Below are positions 18,502 through 25,860 of a stretch of 64,000 bases of DNA, piece after piece. Positions within the stretch are counted from its first letter, which is position 1. Each line of letters begins with the position of its first letter. Source of the DNA: Micromonospora halotolerans (GTDB taxonomy: Bacteria > Actinomycetota > Actinomycetes > Mycobacteriales > Micromonosporaceae); NCBI RefSeq assembly GCF_032108445.1, contig NZ_CP134876.1:4340001-4404000 (forward strand), written 5' to 3'. The notes under the pieces were generated by a model. The model saw only the letters and a list, made by a program, of their open reading frames with translations, searched no databases and was not told the origin of the DNA. The position numbers were made by a program, and so were the translations under genes.

Positions 18502-21500
18502 TCAACTGACCGTGGCTTGCGGGCCGGAACAGGCCGCCCCGGCCGCGGCCTGTAGGGCCAACTCGGGGCAAAGCCCGGCGAGCACCGGCAGTGGCACCAG
18601 CCAGTGCCCGGTGGCCAAGGCCTCGCCCAGCAGGCGGCCTGCCTGGTCGGCGTCGCCTGCGGCGGCGGCCGCCTGGGCGATCGCGGTGAGCGTCTGGGCC
18701 AACTCGTCCGGGTCGGTGATGTCGCGGGCGAGTGTCTCGGCGTGGGCGAGGTCCCCGGCCGCGGCACTTGCCTGGGCGACGGCGGCGAGGGCCTGTGTCC
18801 GCTGGAACGGTTCGGTGATGTCGCGGGCGATGGCCGCGGCCTCGCTGGTCCACTGCCTGGCCTGGGTGGCGTCGCTGGCGGCGACCGCTTGGGCGACGGC
18901 GGCGATGATCCATGCGCGCTGGAACGGCTCGGCGAGGCCGGGAGCGAGAGCTTCGTCGGTCAGATGCTTGCCGTGGGCGGCGTCGCCGGCGGCTGCGGCC
19001 GCCTCTGCGACGGCGGCGAGGATCCACGCCCGGGGGAACGGCTCGGTGACGGTACGTCGGGTGAGGGCTTCGGCCTCGCCGGTCAGTCGCCGGGCCCGAT
19101 CGAGGTAGCGGGAGGCGACCACCGCCTGCCCGACGCGGTAAAGGGCCACCGCGCGCTGATCCCGGTGTGGCATGGCGCGGGCCAGCGCCTCGGCCTCGTC
19201 GATCTGGCCTGCGGCGGCCGCGGCCGCGATGATCCTGACCACCGCCCTGGGATGTTCGTACCCGAAAATCAGCTTGGGTTCTTCATATGAGTCGGAGATG
19301 GCCTCGATGAGCGTCCTGGCCCGTTCGATGTCTCCGGCTGCGGCGGCCGCCTCTGCGGCGATGGTCAACGCCTTCGTCGACTCGTCAGCGACGGCGTTGG
19401 TTTCCCAGTCCTCCCGGTTCAGCATGTCTAGAAAGGGCTCATACCGCTGCGCGTGCCGGTTTCCGACGGTGATGGCGCGGGCGTGGGTCTCGGCGCGGTC
19501 GACGTCGCCTGCTGCGGCGGCCGCCTCGGCGAGGCAGCTGCGTGCTTGCGCTTTATGACGCGAGCCGGAGATGGCCTCGACGAGTGCTTCGGCCCGGCCG
19601 ATGTCGCCGGCGGTGCAGAACCCGTGGATGACGGCCAGGAGGGCATCCGCCCGGTTAAAGGAGTCGGTGACGGTGCGGGCGATCGCCTCGGCCCGGTTGA
19701 GGTGGCCGAGGGCGAGTGCCGCCCGCGCCACCTCGGCGAGCGCATGTTGCTTCCCGTGGTGGTCGGTGATCTCGTGGGCCAACTGTTCGGCCCGGTCGAT
19801 GTCTCCGGCGAGTGCCGCAACTTCGGCGACCCGGCCATGCATGCTCCATTTGATCTCACGATGCGTCTGCTGGTCGGCCTCGATGCTGGCCTGGGCCAGT
19901 TGCTCGGCGTCCGTGGCCAGGCCGCGAGCCCGATCGGCGTCGCCCGCGCCGGCCACAAGCGCGAGTCCTGCCAGGGCTTTAGCCTGCGCGTACGGCTTGA
20001 TGATCTGCCGGGCCAGCGTCTCGGCATGGTTGACGTCGCGGGCGGCAACCGCCCGCACCAGGGCCTCAAGTGCCGTCGCCTGGTGGTAGGGGTCGGTGAT
20101 GGCGCAGGCCAGGGACTCGGCCCGCGCGAGATCGCCGGCGGCGATGAGTGCCTCCACGAGCACCACCTGGGCATATGGCGCGCCGAACTTATGGGTGATG
20201 GAGCCCGCGAGGGCCTGGGCCCGATCGAAGTCGCCAGTGGCGGCAACCGCCCGCACAAGGCTGACGGGCGACTCCCAGCTGTAATGATCGTCGGTGAGGG
20301 AGTGGCCGATGTCCTGGGCCAGGTCGATGTCGCCGGCCGCGGTAGCCGCCACCGCGACTCTCGCTAGGGTCCGATCCCGGAGGTCGCGGTTGTCCATGGC
20401 CAGGGCGGCAGCCCTGGCGTCGGCGGCCAACCGGCGTGCCCTGTCGCTCTCGCCGACGCTGGCCACGATCATTGCGACGTCGACGAGGCCCTCCGCATCC
20501 CCGTTTCGGCCGTTTTGCGCGCGGACGAGTTCCTCGGCGTCGCTGGCCAGCCGGCGGGTTCGGTCGAGATCTCCGGCGGCAGCGGACACCTTCGCGAGCT
20601 CAATCAGTGCGGACCAGCGGCCGAAATCGCTAGGACGGTCGGGGGCACGGGCGATCGCCTCGGCTTCGTCGGTCAATCGTTGCCCCAGGCCGCCGTAGCG
20701 GCTGGCGATGAGTTTCGCGACGTGCGCCAGTGTCCACGCTTGCAGGCCCTCGTTGGTGAGGGCGCGAGCAATCGTCTCGGCCCGCCCCAGTTCCCCGGCG
20801 GCCACCATCGCGTGGGTGACCTCGGCGAGGGAGACCATCCGACCGAGCCGCCCGGTTTGAGCGCGGGCGACCGTCTCGGCTTGTGCGGCCAACCGGCGGG
20901 CCAGGGCGAGATCGCCGGCGGCGGCCGCGGCCTCGGCCAGTACCGCTCTTGCCTTTGCGGGCTGGAGCTGCCTGGTCAGGTTGCGGGCGACCGCTTCGGC
21001 CCGCGCTGAGTCGCCCAGCATGGCCCGTACGACGGGCAGCGCGGAGGGAAGGTGCCGGTGGCGGTCGACGTGGGCGTTGCGGTAAATCGAGAGTTTTACC
21101 AGCGTGGGCAGGTCAGGGGGGCGGGCGAGCATGAGTTCCTGGGCGATCGCGATCTCCGCGAGGGCGACGGTGTCACTGCCGGTGCGGGTACGCATCCGGT
21201 CGTGCCGGACTGGATCGGTGACCACGGCGATCAGCCGGTCCACGTCACCGGTGGTCGCCAACATCCGAGGGTAGTCGCGCAGCAGGTACTCGGGGGTGTC
21301 CGCCGGCCATGGCTGCCGGTCGCCGTCAGGTGCGAGATAGCGCTCGGCCCAGATGTGCAGCCGGTCCTCAAATTCACTAAGGCGTTCGGCGCCGAGATAA
21401 CGGCGCGCGGCCATGGTCAGTTCCTGGTGGGCGAGCGAGTAGAGGTCTGGTGCACCGTCGGTGGCGTGGCGGGTCAAGCTGCGGCCGGCCGTGGTGTGTA

Positions 21501-22362
21501 GGACATCCTCGACGGCCACGAGTTCGGCGCGGGTCAGCTCGCGCAGGTCGGCCACGGAGAGACTGCCGCCGGCAGCGGTGAACAGACCCAGCAGGTCCTG
21601 GGTGAGCGGGCCGCCTTTGAGCATGCCCTTGATTTCGCGACCGGCTAGGCGGGGCAGGCCGGTGACGTACCGGGAGGGGGTCAGGGTGCGAATGATGCCG
21701 GTGTCGCGCAGCGGGTGCCAATCCGGCACGTCATCGGGCACCGGCGGGTTGGCCCTCCCCCCGACGATGACGCGCATCCCGGCCATCGGTCCGACCGGCA
21801 GCAGCCCGGCGATGCTGTGCGCGTCCGGGCCGCACGTGACGCCGGAGTCCTCGTCGAGGCCGTCGATCACCAGGACCAGGCGTCCGCCGCCAGCCTGACA
21901 GGACTTAGCGGCCCGGTTGAGGCCGTCGCGCAGCAGCGAGGATAGGCGGACTGGGTCCGCTCCGGCCTCGGGCATCTCCCGGCCGGTGAGTTCGCACAGC
22001 TGCTCCAGCATGACAGCGGCGAACCGGTCCCGGGTGTCGTGGCCGGAGATGAAGTACGACACCACCCGAACCTGCTCGGGCGCGTGCAGCACGAACGTCG
22101 ACAGCAGTGCAGTCTTGCCGGCCCACGGCCCAGCCTGCCACCACACGTACGGGCCGCGGTCGTCATCGAGACAGAACGCGGTCAGCTCGGTGAGTTCCGA
22201 CTCCCGATCGAAGAGTTCTGGCGGTGCGATGCGTTTGACCTGCTGCAGGTAGGCGGACCTGGCCGGGCGCACCGGTCGCCTACCGACGTGGACATTAACG
22301 TTCCCGACGACCTGGCCGAACCCGAACCCGCCGCCCTCCCCGCGCCCGGACATCGGCGGCAC
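18502..22362 (-). CDS. STAND-type NTPase with long TPR-like helical repeat array
   Basis: The product is 1286 residues (GTG at 22362; an ATG three codons later is an alternative). A Gly-rich leader with VVGNVNVHVG precedes an NTPase domain at residues about 50-330. Walker A is QAGPWAGKTALL and Walker B is LVLVIDGLDEDSG. The remaining 900 residues are about 20 degenerate helical repeats of roughly 30-35 residues with the core AAAAAGDxxRAExLARxIxD, resembling TPR units. STAND proteins act as signal-sensing switches that oligomerise on binding a ligand; many bacterial ones sense phage proteins. No effector domain is visible at the N-terminus, so the output may come from the small protein encoded just upstream (22431-22895). 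The ligand is unknown. Confidence 0.75.
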   Translation of the reverse strand: MPPMSGRGEGGGFGFGQVVGNVNVHVGRRPVRPARSAYLQQVKRIAPPELFDRESELTELTAFCLDDDRGPYVWWQAGPWAGKTALLSTFVLHAPEQVRVVSYFISGHDTRDRFAAVMLEQLCELTGREMPEAGADPVRLSSLLRDGLNRAAKSCQAGGGRLVLVIDGLDEDSGVTCGPDAHSIAGLLPVGPMAGMRVIVGGRANPPVPDDVPDWHPLRDTGIIRTLTPSRYVTGLPRLAGREIKGMLKGGPLTQDLLGLFTAAGGSLSVADLRELTRAELVAVEDVLHTTAGRSLTRHATDGAPDLYSLAHQELTMAARRYLGAERLSEFEDRLHIWAERYLAPDGDRQPWPADTPEYLLRDYPRMLATTGDVDRLIAVVTDPVRHDRMRTRTGSDTVALAEIAIAQELMLARPPDLPTLVKLSIYRNAHVDRHRHLPSALPVVRAMLGDSARAEAVARNLTRQLQPAKARAVLAEAAAAAGDLALARRLAAQAETVARAQTGRLGRMVSLAEVTHAMVAAGELGRAETIARALTNEGLQAWTLAHVAKLIASRYGGLGQRLTDEAEAIARAPDRPSDFGRWSALIELAKVSAAAGDLDRTRRLASDAEELVRAQNGRNGDAEGLVDVAMIVASVGESDRARRLAADARAAALAMDNRDLRDRTLARVAVAATAAGDIDLAQDIGHSLTDDHYSWESPVSLVRAVAATGDFDRAQALAGSITHKFGAPYAQVVLVEALIAAGDLARAESLACAITDPYHQATALEALVRAVAARDVNHAETLARQIIKPYAQAKALAGLALVAGAGDADRARGLATDAEQLAQASIEADQQTHREIKWSMHGRVAEVAALAGDIDRAEQLAHEITDHHGKQHALAEVARAALALGHLNRAEAIARTVTDSFNRADALLAVIHGFCTAGDIGRAEALVEAISGSRHKAQARSCLAEAAAAAGDVDRAETHARAITVGNRHAQRYEPFLDMLNREDWETNAVADESTKALTIAAEAAAAAGDIERARTLIEAISDSYEEPKLIFGYEHPRAVVRIIAAAAAAGQIDEAEALARAMPHRDQRAVALYRVGQAVVASRYLDRARRLTGEAEALTRRTVTEPFPRAWILAAVAEAAAAAGDAAHGKHLTDEALAPGLAEPFQRAWIIAAVAQAVAASDATQARQWTSEAAAIARDITEPFQRTQALAAVAQASAAAGDLAHAETLARDITDPDELAQTLTAIAQAAAAAGDADQAGRLLGEALATGHWLVPLPVLAGLCPELALQAAAGAACSGPQATVS

Positions 22363-22430
22363 CTGCGCAGGGCGGGACGACCACCGCGGCGCCGAGTCCG
22401 CGCCGGAGCTGCCGGGGACGGTCGGTGGCG

Positions 22431-22895
22431 TTACCGGCCCGGCCCCGAAGGGCCCCGCCGCTCCCCATCACGGCCGACGGTCACGTCGCCGCCGACCTGG
22501 CCGACCGCGAGCCCGTCGCCCATAGCCCGGGCATCGGCAGGCCCGGTGAACACCCTCGACTGATCGCCGGCGACCACCGAAATGGAACTCCCCGCGACGC
22601 CGTACCTCGCCGCCAGCTCCGGATCCGCAAGCAACAACAGCCTCTGCGCCGCCGCCACCACCTCGTCGTCCTCGGCCGCGCCTGAGACCTGCAACTCCTC
22701 GCCGAGCTGAGCCTGCAGCACCAGCGGCTCCCGCTCGTCAGCGTTCAACGCCGCCCGTGCCTCGCCCCGCACCCACGGCCGAAGCAGCTTCTTCAAACCC
22801 GCGTAGGCATCCTGAACTGCGGTACTGGCCGTGGCGGTAACTCCCGCGCTCGCGCCGGCAGCCAATGCCGCCACCACCAACTCGACGTCCGACAC
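22431..22895 (-). CDS. Small partner protein of the STAND NTPase
   Basis: The product is 154 residues. The GTG start at 22895 has GAGG about 7 bases upstream; an open frame extends to 23060 but lacks protein-like content. The N-terminus, MSDVELVVAALAAGASAGVT, forms a hydrophobic helix and is a recurring lead sequence in actinobacterial proteins encoded next to STAND ATPases. The C-terminus has a VGQVGGDVTVG strand, echoing the Gly-Val motif at the N-terminus of the STAND protein. This suggests the two stack or co-assemble through it. The gene lies 68 bases upstream of the NTPase gene on the same strand. No enzymatic motif is visible. Confidence 0.6.
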   Translation of the reverse strand: MSDVELVVAALAAGASAGVTATASTAVQDAYAGLKKLLRPWVRGEARAALNADEREPLVLQAQLGEELQVSGAAEDDEVVAAAQRLLLLADPELAARYGVAGSSISVVAGDQSRVFTGPADARAMGDGLAVGQVGGDVTVGRDGERRGPSGPGR

Positions 22896-22974
22896 CCCAT
22901 GCCTCGATTCGTCGGCCCCACCGGACCACACCAGTGTGACCCGGCCTCGCCACCTTGCGCACACCTGTCGGATC

Positions 22975-23320
22975 CACGACACCGCCCCCGAGTTCAGCGT
23001 TCTGGCGGCACTACCGAACTCGGCCAGGTCGACCCGGCCGTGCTCGTCCAAGAGGTTCAAGGACCACGGCGACTACTGCTCGGTGGCCGGACCTGGCACG
23101 TCACTTACATCGACTGGACCAGGCGTCGCTGCTTCGTTGAACCCTCAGAAGGCGGCAGCCGGGCTCACTGGACCGGCACGGGCGTCCCTGGCCCGTCCTT
23201 TGAGCTCAGCCGAGCCATGCGCCAGGTTCTGGTCGGCGCCGACCCACCGGTCAGGCTCACCCGACGGGCCGCCGAACGGTTGGCGGAACTCCCGGGTGAG
23301 GACGCCCTCCAAGTCGATGG
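22975..23320 (+). pseudogene. Remnant of the C-terminal domain of a large DEAD/DEAH-box (Lhr-like) helicase
   Basis: The plus strand reads PEFSVLA, then after a one-base frame break GTTELGQVDPAVLV, LLLGGRTWHVTYIDW and RRRCFVEPSEGGSRAHW, then LSRAMRQVLVG. I recognise this order from the C-terminal beta domain of Lhr-type ATP-dependent helicases. The helicase core is absent, so this is a decayed tail. It is divergent to the STAND partner gene. Recognition is from memory of the family, so confidence is moderate. Confidence 0.45.
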
Positions 23321-23398
23321 GATCCCTGCCTGCTGCGCAACCTCGTCCCGCCTCATCGGCGTCCCCTTCCTGTGCATCTGCTGGTTCGAAGACGAATT

Positions 23399-24062
23399 TC
23401 AACTGCCGGAACTCACTGCAGGTTGCGGCCTAATTCGATACAAGGGAATGCGTCCGCCGCGAGCTTGATCAGTTAGCTGGGTGGCGACACTCCACCGCAG
23501 GATCTTTGCGATTGTTTCGTCGGCGATGTCGATGCCGAGCCTGTCGCTCGCCGCGTCAGCAAGCTCTGCTACGTCACCGACGAATTGGCCCTCTGAGTCG
23601 GCCGCCGCGAGGATGGCCTGCCACACAGCCCGCCAGGTGCGGCGTCTTTGCGGGCTCCATGCCTTGGCACGGATGTCGAAGGCCTTGAGCCGGTGATCTT
23701 GCGCGGGTCGCTGCCGTCGGGTCGATCCCCTTGGCTTTGGGATGCAGAGTTGGTACGTGTTGCAGCGCTGGCCGTTGCCATGGTCAACGATTCTCAGCAG
23801 TCCAGCCTCCTTGTAGCCGTTTCAAGGAGGCCTGGATGTTGGCCCTGTTCGCCGGACGTCGTCCAGACGCTGTTGCGATCGCCGCGGCCAGCTGGGTCGG
23901 TGACAGCGCTACCTGCATGGCGTCGTCAGCGCGGTCCACGAGTACCCGCCAAACCGCACGACGGAGACTTGCCATTCGGCCAGCGATGGTGTGGGTGTGG
24001 ACCCACGGTGCGGACGGATGGCGGTCGTCGAAGGCTCGGTAGGCCCGCTCACGGTCGATCAT
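23399..24062 (-). pseudogene. Winged-helix DNA-binding protein gene broken by one frameshift
   Basis: The N-terminal part begins MIDRERAYRAFDDRHPSAPW at 24062 and runs to SLKRLQ. Skipping one base near 23805-23812 (a CCTCC run on the plus strand) continues as EAGLLRIVDHGNGQRCNTYQ, a classic recognition-helix and wing sequence. The frame then stays open through FDIRAKAWSPQRRRTWRAVW and a C-terminal domain (AELADAASDRLGIDIADETI) to the stop at 23399. The reconstructed protein is about 220 residues. Either the gene is a recent pseudogene or there is a sequence error. The function is probably a regulator or plasmid-type DNA-binding protein. Confidence 0.6.
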
Positions 24063-24248
24063 CGCATCGCCGTCCTGCAGGCACGGGCGCCGGTGGTCCA
24101 ACTCGTTCGCGACCAGCCGGAACCTGGGGGCCGCACTTGGTTGCCGAAAGGAGCTGCAGTGGAGGGATGGGCGACGGCCGCATGTTCAACAATTTAGGGC
24201 ATTATGCTGCACTGACAAGAGTTCTGGTGGCGACTTGCCTGAATCCTT

Positions 24249-24497
24249 GTGATCGAGCCCCCGCCGCCCGTGGATCTCGCGGCGCTCGGCCATGCGGTCG
24301 CGAAGGCCAGACACGCGGCCAATCTCACCCTCGACGGCCTCGCCGAGCGCAGCGGCGTCTCGCGCCGGATGCTGGTTGAGGTCGAAGGGGGCCGCATCAA
24401 CTGCACGATCGGCGTCCTGCACGGCATCGCGCATGCCGTCGGCGTCCCATTGGGCGACCTAGCCCAATCGGCCTGCAGAGACGACCGCACCAACTAG
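24249..24497 (+). CDS. Small XRE-family helix-turn-helix regulator
   Basis: The product is 82 residues from a GTG start. LGHAVAKARHAANLTLDGLA followed by ERSGVSRRMLVEVEGGRINC is a full Cro/C1-type helix-turn-helix with the typical Ser-Arg-x-Met-Leu recognition helix. A short tail follows (IAHAVGVPLGDLA). It converges on lexA. Single-domain XRE proteins like this usually repress their own or adjacent promoters; the target is unknown. Confidence 0.75.
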   Translation: MIEPPPPVDLAALGHAVAKARHAANLTLDGLAERSGVSRRMLVEVEGGRINCTIGVLHGIAHAVGVPLGDLAQSACRDDRTN

Positions 24498-24557
24498 CTG
24501 GCATCGCAGCAGACCGAGGACGGCGCCGATGCCCGTAAAGCAGACGTCGGCCGGACG

Positions 24558-25208
24558 CTAGACGCGTCGAAGCACACAGACGACCTTGCCCAGAATGACC
24601 GCGTGTTCGGCGGAGATCACCTCGTAGAGCGGATTCCGCGGGACGAGCTCGGCGCGGCCGTCGCGGGTCCGGTAGACCTTGACCGTCGCCTCGCCCTCGA
24701 TCATCGCGGCGACGATGTCGCCGTTCTCAGCGACCGCCTGCTGGCGCACGACGACCACATCTCCCTCGCAGATCGCCGCCTCGATCATAGAATCGCCCTT
24801 AACTATCAGAGCGAACAACGTACCGTGCCCGACTAGGTTGCGAGGCAGCGTCAGCTCGTCCTCCACGTGTTCCTCGGCGAGGATCGGGACGCCGGCAGCA
24901 ATAGTGCCGAGCACCGGAACTTTGACGCCTGGCTGGCCTGCTCCGCTCGATGTCGCACCAACCTGCGCCCTGCGGATATCGACCGCCCTGGACGCGTTCG
25001 CCTCACGGCGCAGGAGGCCACGCCGCTCCAGCAGGTTCAAGTGGTACGCCACCGACGAGGGAGAGCCAAGCCCGACAGCTGCACCGATCTCGCGGACCGT
25101 GGGTGGGTAGCCGTGCCGCTGGATCCAATCGTGTATCACAGTCAGGATGCGCTTCTGTTTGGCGCTTACGTGGGGCGGCTCGGCCTCGGCAGCATCGGAG
25201 GTTGTCAT
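24558..25208 (-). CDS. lexA: LexA-family SOS repressor (accessory copy)
   Basis: The product is 216 residues from ATG 25208. A start five codons upstream is also open. Residues 10-75 form the winged helix (KQKRILTVIHDWIQRHGYPP and IGAAVGLGSPSSVAYHLNLL). The C-terminal S24 peptidase domain contains the Ala-Gly self-cleavage site (LGTIAAGVPI), the catalytic Ser (KGDSMIEA) and Lys (ATVKVYR). All functional residues are present, so it can respond to RecA and DNA damage. It sits in the mobile region, so it is probably an extra copy besides the chromosomal lexA. It may tie island transfer or defence expression to SOS. A perfect 5-base-arm inverted repeat lies about 50 bases upstream (25261-25276). 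Confidence 0.9.
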   Translation of the reverse strand: MTTSDAAEAEPPHVSAKQKRILTVIHDWIQRHGYPPTVREIGAAVGLGSPSSVAYHLNLLERRGLLRREANASRAVDIRRAQVGATSSGAGQPGVKVPVLGTIAAGVPILAEEHVEDELTLPRNLVGHGTLFALIVKGDSMIEAAICEGDVVVVRQQAVAENGDIVAAMIEGEATVKVYRTRDGRAELVPRNPLYEVISAEHAVILGKVVCVLRRV

Positions 25209-25260
25209 CCACGGACAATACAACGGATTTTAGAACGCGCGTACTAACCCGCTCGGTGCG

Positions 25261-25276
25261 GTTCGGGTATTCGAAC
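25261..25276. promoter_or_regulatory. Inverted repeat GTTCG-N6-CGAAC upstream of lexA
   Basis: The arms GTTCG and CGAAC are separated by 6 bases and lie about 50 bases upstream of the lexA start. The arms are in reversed order relative to the actinobacterial SOS box (CGAAC-N4-GTTCG), so this is not a standard LexA site. It could be an operator for a divergent variant. Low confidence. Confidence 0.25.
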
Positions 25277-25384
25277 GCCTCGGGCTCCCGCCGGAGCCGA
25301 AGCCGTTTCCGGAAGTGCGTCCTGAGGGCAGACGTGGATGTAGTCGAGGTCGTCGCCGATCGCGGTCAGCCATAACCGACCTGG

Positions 25385-25470
25385 GTGTTCCTACCGACGT
25401 ACGCGTCGTTCCTGAACTGGATCGGGGCCAAATTCGCCCCCTTCATCCCGTACAGCGAAGATCATGACCG
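25385..25470 (+). pseudogene. IS630-family transposase scrap
   Basis: The translation VFLPTYASFLNWIGAKFAPF matches the conserved third catalytic region (LPTYxSxLNxIE) of IS630-type transposases. The catalytic Glu is replaced by Gly here. Only about 28 codons survive before the sequence runs into a hexanucleotide repeat. The 25224-25384 stretch upstream shows no further recognisable transposase. Confidence 0.5.
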
Positions 25471-25560
25471 CAGCCGCAGCCGCAGCCGCAGCCGCAGCCG
25501 CAGCCGCAGCCGCAGCCGCAGCCGCAGCCGCAGCCGCAGCCGCAGCCGCAGCCGCAGCCG
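25471..25560. repeat. (CAGCCG)15 perfect hexanucleotide tandem repeat
   Basis: Fifteen uninterrupted copies of CAGCCG (90 bases) follow the IS630 scrap. Read in frame they give poly-Ala or Arg-Ser dipeptides, but I see no credible gene. The array is prone to slippage and likely varies in length between strains. Confidence 0.95.
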
Positions 25561-25695
25561 CGGCCCGGCTGGTTCACGCGTTGATGCCGCCCCCGCCGTA
25601 CTCAGATCTGAACATCGCCCACGTTGGCTATCACCTGGCCCACCATGAGAAGGCAGCCGCTGGAATAGCGATCGCTGCGCCGCCGCCGGTTACCG

Positions 25696-25848
25696 GTGCT
25701 CGCGGACTTTGTCGACCGACCAGCCGATGAACTGTGGCAGCTCGGAGAGGCGGGCGTGACCGCCGCCCAGAGTCTACGGGTGTCGGCGCGCGATGCGAAG
25801 CACCACATCCAGCGACCGCACGTCAGCCTGGGCACAGCGGAGGCATGA
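25696..25848 (+). other. Short protein-like reading frame, probably a gene fragment
   Basis: A GTG-initiated 50-codon frame gives LADFVDRPADELWQLGEAG and a VTAAQSLRVSARDAKHHIQ tail, which looks like real helical protein. It has no ribosome binding site and no family I recognise. It converges on the DUF2357 gene. It may be the end of a lost gene. Confidence 0.25.
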
Positions 25849-25860
25849 CTGCTGCCTGCC

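Noticed and set aside
25261..25276. SOS (LexA) box upstream of lexA
   Set aside because: The arms are GTTCG...CGAAC, the reverse order of the actinobacterial consensus, so it is listed only as a possible operator.
25471..25560. Possible CRISPR array
   Set aside because: The repeat is a simple 6-base tandem without spacers. No CRISPR array or cas gene is seen in the window.
25464..25730. Frame encoding poly-Ala through the hexanucleotide repeat
   Set aside because: No ribosome binding site, no conserved domain, and the poly-Ala is a product of the repeat.
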